Below are positions 8,748 through 16,300 of a stretch of 42,808 bases of DNA, one piece after another (the stretch's first letter is position 1; the number at the start of each line of letters is the position of its first letter). Made by a program: the position numbers and the translations under genes. The notes under the pieces were generated by a model. That model saw only the letters and a program-made list of their open reading frames with translations. It did no database searches and was not told where the DNA came from. This DNA is from Lachnospiraceae bacterium UBA4381 (GTDB lineage: Bacteria; Bacillota; Clostridia; Lachnospirales; Lachnospiraceae), in contig DGRT01000057.1 of NCBI GenBank assembly GCA_002391105.1, positions 1 through 42,808 of the forward strand, in the 5' to 3' direction.

Positions 8748-9239
8748 ATGAAGAAGAATAATAAGGGTTTTACACTCGTTGAACTTATCGTTGTACTCGT
8801 TATCCTTGCAATCCTGGCTGCAATTCTTGTACCAGCACTTCTTGGATACATCGACAGAGCAAGAGAGAAGCAGGTAACAACTAATGCAGAGGCTGCACTG
8901 GTTGCTGCACAGGGTAAGATGGCTGATGCTTTTGGGGCTTATGCTGATCCGGCTACTGATACTTATGTGAAAGCTGAACAGATTCAAAAATTAACTGATA
9001 TAGAAGAAGGTTTTACTTTTGCTTATAAAACAAGTACAGCATGGAGTAGTGCTAGCCAAAAAGATAAGAAATGTTATAAGATCACAGAGTTTGCTTACTA
9101 TAGCGCTACATCTGGTAAAACAGCTACTTGGTCTGCAGCAAAAGGTGGTAATTGGGTAGTTACCCAGACAACAAGTGATGATATTACACTTTCTGGTACG
9201 GGTTGGTTAGGTAAAGATACATACACTCCTGCTCCATAA
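8748..9239 (+). CDS. Major type IV pilin precursor (expressed copy)
   Basis: 163 residues with GGGAGG upstream of the ATG. The N-terminus is a classical type IVa prepilin: a short basic leader ending in Gly7, then FTLVELIVVLVILAILAAIL, with the conserved Glu at mature position 5. The hydrophobic helix is followed by DRAREKQ. Residues 45-61 (NAEAALVAAQGKMADA) are encoded by a 50 bp segment repeated in inverted orientation at 9586-9635. After that the protein is variable, Thr/Ser/Lys-rich, and aligns only loosely with the silent cassette (shared KITxFxYYS and TAxW patterns). It has its own promoter and a strong terminator. It polymerises into the pilus fibre after prepilin peptidase processing. 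Confidence 0.95.
   Translation: MKKNNKGFTLVELIVVLVILAILAAILVPALLGYIDRAREKQVTTNAEAALVAAQGKMADAFGAYADPATDTYVKAEQIQKLTDIEEGFTFAYKTSTAWSSASQKDKKCYKITEFAYYSATSGKTATWSAAKGGNWVVTQTTSDDITLSGTGWLGKDTYTPAP
8882..8931 (+). repeat. Pilin recombination repeat, copy 1 (inside the expressed pilin)
   Basis: A 50 bp segment starting TAATGCAGAGG and ending GCTGATGCTT. It matches copy 2 (9586-9635, opposite strand) at 49 of 50 positions, and copy 3 (11796-11843, opposite strand) at 47 of 48. Homology stops abruptly at both edges. Confidence 0.95.
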
Positions 9240-9263
9240 TTTTTGATATTAAAACTAGCACAT

Positions 9264-9303
9264 AAAAAACTGGTTTAGAGATTTTTTCTAAACCAGTTTT
9301 TAT
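9264..9303. terminator. Symmetrical (bidirectional) terminator between the two pilin cassettes
   Basis: A perfect 15 bp stem (arms AAAAACTGGTTTAGA and its complement) around an 8 nt T-rich loop. The A-run and T-run at its ends make it a terminator in both directions. It sits between the stop codon of the pilin (9239) and that of the oppositely oriented cassette (9332). Confidence 0.9.
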
Positions 9304-9331
9304 ATTGCAATTTGTTTGCTAAAGTCAACCG

Positions 9332-9635
9332 CTATGGACTAACTGTTCCAGCTAAACTATTTCCATTAGTTACTGTCCATTGTCCATCAGTAGCATTCCA
9401 TGATGCTGTTTGCTTATATTCATCACTATAATATGTAAATGCTGTGATCTTATACATTTCTCTGGTTGGAGCACTTTCGACATAAGCCGTTGCAGTATAA
9501 CCAAATCCAAAATTCTCAACTATATCTGTCAAATCTTTAATACTAGCTTTAGTAACTACAGTTTCAGGATTTTCATAATTCTTATAAGCATCAGCCATCT
9601 TACCCTGTGCAGCAACCAGTGCAGCCTTTGCATTA
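9332..9635 (-). pseudogene. Silent pilin C-terminal cassette (promoterless, no N-terminus)
   Basis: On the minus strand the frame encodes about 100 residues. They begin with NAKAALVAAQGKMADA, nearly identical to pilin residues 46-61, and continue with a pilin-like variable domain (KDLTDIVENFGFGY, MYKITAFTYYS, TASWNATDGQW) to a stop. The leader, the hydrophobic helix and a convincing start codon are absent; only an unsupported TTG at 9646 is available. A 13 bp block encoding YKIT (TATAAGATCACAG) is identical to the expressed pilin, while the surrounding sequence has diverged. The frame is intact with no internal stop, which argues for selection as a donor or alternative C-terminus rather than simple decay. 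Confidence 0.85.
9586..9635 (-). repeat. Pilin recombination repeat, copy 2 (inverted, head of the silent cassette)
   Basis: Reverse complement of copy 1 with one mismatch in 50 (Glu codon to Lys codon). It lies in the same reading frame relative to its cassette as copy 1 does in the pilin, so inversion between the two keeps the frame open. Confidence 0.95.
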
Positions 9636-9929
9636 ATCCCCCTCAAAATCTAAGATTTTTCTCTTATAAGAAAAATAACGCTACTAAATTCCAATCTACA
9701 GGCGTTTTTTATGTGTCATATTTGACATTCAACACATCGACTTTCGTATAGCATATTGTAGCTTGATTTTAGATAATTTTATTCGTATTTTCCTACCTTT
9801 GTCAGCTACTTGTTAGTAATCTGTCAGCTACCAAATGCTCTCTGCTACTATGTCTTTTAAGCAATTTTCAAGAAAACTCTTACTATTTTTTGTCAGCTAT
9901 GTGCCTGCTACTTGCCTGCTATACTCCAT
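9636..9929. other. Non-coding left end of the accessory island with short repeats
   Basis: Roughly 290 bp without a credible gene. It contains a palindrome around TCTTATAAGA (about 9662-9671) between T and A runs. TGTCAGCTA occurs three times (9800-9808, 9822-9830, 9891-9899), plus several CTGCTA half-copies. Clusters of such short repeats can be recombinase arm-binding sites, but nothing here proves that. Confidence 0.5.
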
Positions 9930-10676
9930 CTACAGCCTTACATGTTCCATCTGATACCTGATAACATCAACTGCTCTTGATTCCGGCTCGTTAGTTAGTT
10001 TTTCATCCAGCTTTTTATAATCAATTTTTAAGTTGAATCCTAAAGCTTTTGCCTGAAGTCCGAGATTTGCAGAAAATGGCTGACCGTACACATTTTCAAT
10101 GTTTTCTTCAAGAGAAATATCCGCCGGAAACTTTTCATAGTTACTTAGTAGTGCATCGCCATTATCAAAAATAGGAGCGGCTCTAAATCTGCCAGTTTGA
10201 CTATTCCCGACTAATCCCAGATTATGGAAATGACGGTCAATATTTAAAGTAAAGTAATCCAGTGTCAGAATGGATGACAAATAATTATAACAATCAAAGT
10301 CAGTATATTCTTTTATAAACTCAACTACAAACTTAATTCTGTCTTCGACATCGCTATAAATCATTATGGCATCTGTCAGATTTCCACCATTAAACATATC
10401 ATATAGCCTTTGAAAGCTTATAAATGTTTCATTTTCTTTCAAAAAACTTTTGGAACGACATCCATTTCTGTCATTTATGGTGCATTTTTCATATGTTATA
10501 TATTCTTTTGCATCTGAGCAAGACAGAATGAGACTGACCAGATATTCAGATAATCCTTCATATCCATTATTATTTGTCTTGTACCAGTAACCATTTTCAT
10601 AATATTTAGGCTGCGTTCCGGCGGAACTACCGGCAACCATAACTATGGCGCTGTTGCTTAGCTTATAATTCTTCAT
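9930..10676 (-). CDS. HipA/HipT-type serine/threonine kinase (toxin-like), short form
   Basis: 248 residues from the ATG at 10676, which overlaps the stop of the HTH gene as ATGA. An in-frame ATG at 10697 is possible but less likely. Kinase signatures are a Ser-containing glycine-rich loop (AGSSAGTQPK, residues 15-24), a probable ATP-binding Lys33 (GYWYKT), the catalytic NIDRHFHN with Asp147 and Asn152, and a metal-binding FDNGD with Asp171. HipA is usually about 440 residues and has an extra N-terminal subdomain. This protein lacks it, as in HipT/CtkA-like kinases. HipA-family kinases inactivate aminoacyl-tRNA synthetases by phosphorylation, but the target here is unknown. It lies in the island between two pilin repeats. 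Confidence 0.8.
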   Translation of the reverse strand: MKNYKLSNSAIVMVAGSSAGTQPKYYENGYWYKTNNNGYEGLSEYLVSLILSCSDAKEYITYEKCTINDRNGCRSKSFLKENETFISFQRLYDMFNGGNLTDAIMIYSDVEDRIKFVVEFIKEYTDFDCYNYLSSILTLDYFTLNIDRHFHNLGLVGNSQTGRFRAAPIFDNGDALLSNYEKFPADISLEENIENVYGQPFSANLGLQAKALGFNLKIDYKKLDEKLTNEPESRAVDVIRYQMEHVRL

Positions 10677-11218
10677 CTTAGTCGTACATCCTCCCATTTT
10701 AGCTTCTCATAATCCATTTTGATCCAGAAAAAGTCCTCATACGTAACGCCATGTGTTATCTGAATAAAGTCATATGGATTATTATCCGAAAGATGAAATT
10801 CGCTCAGAATATCAGATAGATCAGCTCGTTCATCCTCATAACATCTACTTTTTATAAACCTGTAAAATCTTTCCAAATCTAGTTTGCTTCCGGAAAACGG
10901 CTGAAATGGTCCGTCTTTCCTTATTTTATCAAAGTGGATTCGTTTTTTATCATAAGATAGCCTTACTACGGTAACAAGCTCATCCATATACATTATATGA
11001 TATACATATTCATCACATGGATTTAGTGAAATGGATAGTTTTAGAATTTTTGCGAGCTTAATAAGGGTATCAAGATTAGGGGACTGTTTTCCTGATTCCA
11101 TGCGGCTGTAGTTAGCTTGCCTGAGACCGCACTTTTCTGCTACTTCCTTCTGAGTCAGATGCAGTTCCTTGCGTCTCTTCCTTATATTAAATAGTAATAT
11201 TCCTAATGTATTATCCAT
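10673..11218 (-). CDS. HTH (Xre/HipB-type) regulator with C-terminal extension, partner of the HipA-like kinase
   Basis: 181 residues. An N-terminal Xre helix-turn-helix (about 9-62; LTQKEVAEKCGLRQANYSRMESGKQSP) is followed by about 115 residues with no motif I can name. The extension includes a FDKIRKDGPFQPFSGSKLDLERF segment and ends HGVTYEDFFWIKMDYEKLKWEDV. HipB itself is about 90 residues, so the extension roughly equals the N-terminal subdomain missing from the short kinase. It could be a fused HipS-like antitoxin, though this is only inference from length and position. The stop overlaps the kinase start by 4 bp. No clear Shine-Dalgarno precedes the start, and the predicted transcript start is only about 12 nt upstream. 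Confidence 0.8.
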   Translation of the reverse strand: MDNTLGILLFNIRKRRKELHLTQKEVAEKCGLRQANYSRMESGKQSPNLDTLIKLAKILKLSISLNPCDEYVYHIMYMDELVTVVRLSYDKKRIHFDKIRKDGPFQPFSGSKLDLERFYRFIKSRCYEDERADLSDILSEFHLSDNNPYDFIQITHGVTYEDFFWIKMDYEKLKWEDVRLR

Positions 11219-11228
11219 ATACTAAATA

Positions 11229-11265
11229 TATCATTTATGATATAAATATCAAGATGTTTTGTAAA
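11229..11265 (-). promoter_or_regulatory. Promoter and overlapping palindromic operators of the hip-like operon
   Basis: On the minus strand TTTACA (11265-11260), 17 bp and TATCAT (11242-11237) form a promoter. Two perfect palindromes overlap the -10: TATCATTTATGATA (11229-11242) and TGATATAAATATCA (11238-11251). This is typical of an autoregulated HTH antitoxin operon. Confidence 0.7.
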
Positions 11266-11312
11266 TGATATGTAATAATCTCCTTAAATTATATTGTTTA
11301 AGGGAGGTTAGT

Positions 11313-11760
11313 ATGAATACAAATCTTAAAAGAGCTAATGGTATCGGTTCTGTTTACAAGCTTTCAGGAAGGCGAAGAAAACCGTATGCTGCAACTATTT
11401 CAAATAGCTGTCAATATGACACTATTCATTGTAGGTGTATTCAGGAGCGAACAACTATAGGCTATTATGAAACCAGAGATGCAGCCATAATTGCACTTAA
11501 TAATTATCTTTCTGATCCATATGATGTGAAAAAGTCTGCTATTACATTTGAAGAATTATATAATGAATGATTTGAACATGAATCATCGACAACATGATAC
11601 ACGTCACACCTTTATAACAATAGGTAAAGAAGCTGGTATGAACGAATATATATTAAAGCTTATTGTTGGACACAGTATAGATGATGTAACCGAGCATATT
11701 TATACACATAGAAAAATAGAATCTCTAAGAGAAGAAATGGAAAAGATAACGCTCGATTAA
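11313..11760 (+). pseudogene. Tyrosine recombinase/integrase, internally deleted
   Basis: An AGGGAGG site precedes the ATG at 11313. The first 85 residues (RANGIGSVYKLSGRRRKPYAA, then AITFEELYNE) are the arm-binding domain and the beginning of the core-binding domain of a phage/ICE integrase. The frame then stops at 11570. From about 11565 another frame carries the end of the catalytic domain: HDTRHTFITIGKEAG (HxxR box), LIVGHS and the nucleophile Tyr in HIYTHRK, ending in a normal stop at 11760. The middle of the protein, including the first catalytic Arg, is missing and the junction is out of frame. An intact relative would be about 350-400 residues. It is therefore not functional, and ends 36 bp before pilin repeat copy 3. 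Confidence 0.85.
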
Positions 11761-11795
11761 GCACTTCTTTCAGGTATATTCATGCATAGAAATAC

Positions 11796-11843
11796 GCATC
11801 AGCCATCTTACCATGTGCAGCAACCAGTGCAGCCTCTGCATTA
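11796..11843 (-). repeat. Pilin recombination repeat, copy 3 (isolated)
   Basis: 48 bp on the minus strand, 47 of 48 identical to copy 1. It has the same left boundary (TAATGCA) and ends at GATGC. Neither flank is pilin: read on the minus strand, the frame goes on only YFYA before a stop, and no pilin helix is upstream. It is a direct repeat with copy 2 and together they enclose the hip-like genes and the integrase remnant. Confidence 0.95.
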
Positions 11844-11885
11844 AAAGCTAAGGATATTACAAATTATCGAATTATAGAAAACAAA

Positions 11886-11914
11886 TTGTATTTACTTGTT
11901 CCCTACTATATAAT
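11886..11914 (+). promoter_or_regulatory. Predicted promoter of fucO
   Basis: TTGTAT (11886-11891), 17 bp and TATAAT (11909-11914). The surrounding sequence is very like the promoter at 19290-19318 (shared AAATTGTATTT and CTACTATATAAT). The leader to fucO would be about 100 nt. Confidence 0.75.
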
Positions 11915-11934
11915 GAGAAAAGAAGAAGGGGGAT

Positions 11935-11976
11935 ATGGATATCGGCTATGTAATGGAGATTATATCAGGCAAGTAA
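11935..11976 (+). CDS. Possible 13-codon leader peptide in the fucO leader
   Basis: ATG preceded by AAGGGGG opens a 13-codon frame (MDIGYVMEIISGK) ending at TAA. It is followed by a small hairpin, AAAATCT-aag-AGATTTT (11979-11995), and then the fucO Shine-Dalgarno. It could be a regulatory upstream ORF, but a chance frame of this size is common. Expression is unsupported. Confidence 0.25.
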   Translation: MDIGYVMEIISGK

Positions 11977-12020
11977 ATAAAATCTAAGAGATTTTAAATA
12001 AAATTAAGGAGGTTGTAGAA

Positions 12021-13166
12021 ATGGGCGTAAATCGTTTTGTGTTGAATGGGGTTTCGTATCATGGCCATGGTGCTATAAATGAGATTCCCGGAATTATTAA
12101 GTCCAAGGGATTTAAGAAGGCTTTTGTTGCATCAGATCCGGATCTGGTAAAGTTTGGAGTTACAGCAAAGGTTACTGATCTTCTTGATCAGAATGGTATC
12201 GAATATGAAGTATATTCAGATATTAAGCCTAATCCAACTATTGAAAATGTGCAAAGCGGAGTGGCAGCATATAAGGCATCAGGTGCTGATTTTATGATTA
12301 CCATAGGCGGTGGCTCATCTATGGATACAGGTAAGGGTATAGGTATCATAGTTAACAATCCTGAATATGCAGATGTTCGTTCTCTTGAAGGAGTAGCACC
12401 TACAAAGAACCGTACCGTATTTACTATAGCTGTTCCAACAACCGGAGGTACCGGAGCTGAGTCAACCATTAACTATGTAATTACAGATGTAGAAAAGAAA
12501 CGTAAGTTCGTATGTGTAGATCCTAACGATATACCTGATGTTGCAGTTGTAGATCCTGATATGATGTCAACTATGCCTAAAGGACTTTCAGCCGCAACCG
12601 GAATGGATGCACTTACACATGCTATTGAAGGTTACACAACGGCTGCTGCATGGGAACTGTCAGACTGTCTGAATCTTGAAGCTATTAAGCTTATTGCGGC
12701 AAATCTGCGCAAAGCTGTTGATAATGATCCCGATGGAAGAGAGGGCATGGCTCTTGCACAGTATGTAACAGCTATGGCTTATTCAAATGTCGGTCTCGGA
12801 ATAGCTCATTCGATGGCGCATACCCTTGGTGCTGTTTATGATACGCCACATGGAGTAGCATGTGCCATGATGCTTCCTATAGTAATGGAGTTTAATGCTG
12901 AGGAGACGGGAGAAAAGTTCAAATATATAGCAGAAGCATTTGGGATAAATATTGAGGGAATGGATCAGGCTGCATATCGTAAGGCTGCTATAGATGCTGT
13001 TCGTCAGCTTTCTGTAGATGTAGGGATTCCTACCAAACTTGAAAAGCTTAAGGAAGAGGATCTTGACTTCTTGTGCGAGTCCGCAGCGGCTGACGCATGC
13101 GCACCCGGCAATCCAAGACCTGCCAGCCTTGAGCAGTTTAGAGAAATGTTTAAGAAACTGATGTAG
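12021..13166 (+). CDS. fucO: Lactaldehyde reductase / 1,2-propanediol oxidoreductase (iron-containing ADH)
   Basis: 381 residues, the family's usual length, with AAGGAGG 10 bp before the ATG. The sequence follows E. coli FucO closely from memory: ADVRSLEG, INYVITDxEKxRKFVCVDPxDIP, ATGMDALTHAIEGY and YSNVGLGxAHxMAHxLGAxYxTPHGVA. It has the NAD-binding GGGSxxDxxK motif and the metal ligands Asp, His, His, His of group III alcohol dehydrogenases. It would reduce L-lactaldehyde to 1,2-propanediol, the last step of anaerobic fucose or rhamnose fermentation, in the cytosol. No other deoxy-sugar genes are in the window. It appears monocistronic, with its own promoter and terminator. Confidence 0.85.
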   Translation: MGVNRFVLNGVSYHGHGAINEIPGIIKSKGFKKAFVASDPDLVKFGVTAKVTDLLDQNGIEYEVYSDIKPNPTIENVQSGVAAYKASGADFMITIGGGSSMDTGKGIGIIVNNPEYADVRSLEGVAPTKNRTVFTIAVPTTGGTGAESTINYVITDVEKKRKFVCVDPNDIPDVAVVDPDMMSTMPKGLSAATGMDALTHAIEGYTTAAAWELSDCLNLEAIKLIAANLRKAVDNDPDGREGMALAQYVTAMAYSNVGLGIAHSMAHTLGAVYDTPHGVACAMMLPIVMEFNAEETGEKFKYIAEAFGINIEGMDQAAYRKAAIDAVRQLSVDVGIPTKLEKLKEEDLDFLCESAAADACAPGNPRPASLEQFREMFKKLM

Positions 13167-13240
13167 TTATCTTCGTAGTTACATATTATTAGAATTATCA
13201 TGATGCATAAACGTTAACAAACTGATATAGTTAGAATATA

Positions 13241-13275
13241 GAAAAGTCAGGGTAACTTCTCTGACTTTTCTTTTG
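13241..13275 (+). terminator. Intrinsic terminator after fucO
   Basis: Stem GAAAAGTCAG with a matching CTGACTTTTC and a short loop, followed by TTTTG, 75 bp after the fucO stop. Confidence 0.85.
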
Positions 13276-13372
13276 TGAATCTATGGGTTATTGTCAGTCA
13301 GAATGTATAATAAAGCAGGTAAAGCTTCGGTGAGCCGGTTTTGAAAACTATTTTATAAATAAAGGTTATTAT

Positions 13373-16300
13373 ATGGATAAGAATGCTTTCAAAATTATAA
13401 ATATTAGAAGAATGATATTTCTTTTTATCATAGCATTAGTCGTTATTACTTCGATATCTATGCTGTGTGATGGATTATGGCTAACGGATAGTAATGGTGT
13501 ATATCTGAGTGGAAATCAGATAGTTGGATACTATAACGAATTATGGGAAGCGGTCCATAATGGCAGGATATTATTCTTTAGTAATAAGTTTGGATCTGGT
13601 TATGATTTTACTGCGGTAATAACATATTATCTTTCTGATGTCTTAAACTTTATTATTCTGCTATTTCCTAAGGCACAAATTGGACTGGTTCTTAATATTA
13701 TATATATATTAAAATGCAGTTTATCATCTGTTACGTTATATGTTTTTCTGGATAATCACTATATTGCAGTAACTAATAACGAAAAAAAACAGTCTGAAAA
13801 AGTAGATAATAGAGCAGATAATGTAGTGAAGCTTTTGATTTCACTTTTTTATTCAATTGCTGTTTTGGGCATTACTTTATCTGTTAATCCTTTATTTGTA
13901 ATTGGTGCGGTAATGTTTCCTTTGGTTATAGCCGGTCTGGAAAAGCTCGTTTACAATTCTGAGGGGAAATTATATGCTGTGACAACGGCAGTTTTACTTG
14001 TATCTACTTTTCAGTTGGGTGTTGCAGGTTTGATTTTTAGTTCTCTATATTTACTTGTTATGGAATATAGGGATAAATGTCATGTTATTCGTACTGTGTG
14101 TGTGAAGCTGTTTATTGATATATTAATAATACCGGTTGCTTTTATTTCGGTATATACCAATATAACCAGTAGATTTTTTAGTGATGAATATTCAATTAGT
14201 TTTCCTTATTCAAAGAATTTTCATGATATATATGCAACTATACTTAATCTGATGAAACCTGAGCTGGGTTTTATAGCGTTACCGCTTTTTTGTACGCTAT
14301 TATATCTTTTTTTAAAAAATGTTAAATTTTGGAAAAAACTTCGTGTAGCCATGATTTTGATTCTGATGTTACTGGCTACATACAATACAACTGCGAATTT
14401 CGTTATGAATGCATTTAATAACAGGCTATTGGGGAGTGATTCTTTTGTCATATTCAATCTGCTTTTGTTTCTCGTTATTGCTTACGAGGTTTTAATGCAG
14501 CTTAAGAGATTCAGCAGGATTCAGATATTTATTTCACTGTCTGTATTTATTCTTATATTTGGTTTTTCATTTCTGAAAAATGATGAAGAGTCAAAAATGA
14601 ATTTGGATAAATCAGATATAAATGCCTGCATAGAAAAAATCAGGCAGATTGATAGCAATAGTGGAATCTATGTTTATGATGCAGGTAAAGATTATCCGAA
14701 TCCTGTTGTTAATGCTATTCTTGGTAATGGTTATGTAATTGTTACCGGGGATAATCTATCTGTTGATATAGATAGTCGGCTTACTTATTATGACGCCTAT
14801 AAAGAAATGATCATCTATAAAAGTGGGTTTCAGAACAAAAATGCGTATTTGCTGGATGCTTCCTATCCTGTTTATTCTGATGATAATCCATATACTTCGT
14901 TAAATAAGATGGCTGAGTGCCTGACAGGTATAGATGATATATTTTATCCTGTTGAAGGAGATAGCAGATTTAAACCTAATCCTTATGATCCTACAAATAT
15001 AAATACAATGGCGGTGGAGTTTTCGTTTCCTGAGGAAGGGGAGTACTATACTAATCTTGACAATCTTATATATGCCGGAAAGCTGAAAGAAGGGGAAGCA
15101 TCCAGTATTATCTGTTATGGAACTATAGATGATATTTCTCATAAAGTTGCTGTAAGGGAGTCTGTTGCATTTGATAATGAAAAATATGACAGGTTTATAG
15201 ATGCTTTAGCCGGAAACAAGTGCGAGATTACATTTGGCGAAAATGAAATTATTGTTGATATGCCGAATAATGCTGTTGCTGAGAATGCTGAAATATCGGG
15301 AACAGATGAAATAAGTACAAAGGAGTCTAACAATACATATATTATAGTACCGTATGATCTTTCTACATGTTTTACTTATCCGGAAGGGGTAGAGGTTTAT
15401 TATGAAAAAATATGTGGGCAGGTAGTTACTGTTTTAGGTGGAAATATTTATGGTAAGCTTAATCTTAAATATTACCCTTATAATGCCATTAAAGGAGCGG
15501 TGGTAAGTCTTATTTCTCTGCTTATTATTGCGGTTTTATATATGCTTGTTTCAAGATGTGGCATAAAGAACCTCAAAGGTTATGATGTATTTGCCAGGAA
15601 GCTTGCATCATATATAGATGAAAACCGTGCATATATTTACACCATTTTTATATGCTCGGTATTATGTGTTGTATTTTTTATTACAAAACAGTGTGTGCCC
15701 TTTGGAGAACAATCTGCAGTGATATCTGATGGGTATGTAAGTTCATACCCTTCGATATATATGATAATCCAGAATATAAAAAAGGGTGTATTTAGTTATC
15801 TGGACACTTCTTTAGGTTATGCAAGACTTATACAAAATTATAATTTTATATTTACAAATCCATTGAAGCTTTTGATGTTTTTGTTTCCGGAAGATCGATT
15901 TATACTTGGCTATAATTTGTATTATGCAGCGGAATTTGTACTTACTGGTCCGGCGATGATATTTTATCTGACACATAGATTGAATGGAAACAGAATGGAT
16001 AAAAGAGAGATTAAGCTTGTTCCGATTGCACTTGCTTATAGTCTTTCTTCCTATGTTATGTGTTACTATACCTTTTACAGCTTTTTGGATCTGGTCATTA
16101 TACTTCCATTTGTTATCCTATGTCTGGAAAGACTTGTTTATGAAAAGAAATATCTTCTTTACAGCTTCATTCTTGCATTTTATATGATGAATAATTTCTA
16201 TTATGCCTTTTTGTTATGTGAATTTGTTTTCTTGTATTTTCTTACTATGGATCATGGGAATTTGAAAAGCTTTATAAGAAACTCTGTTCGTTTTGGAATA

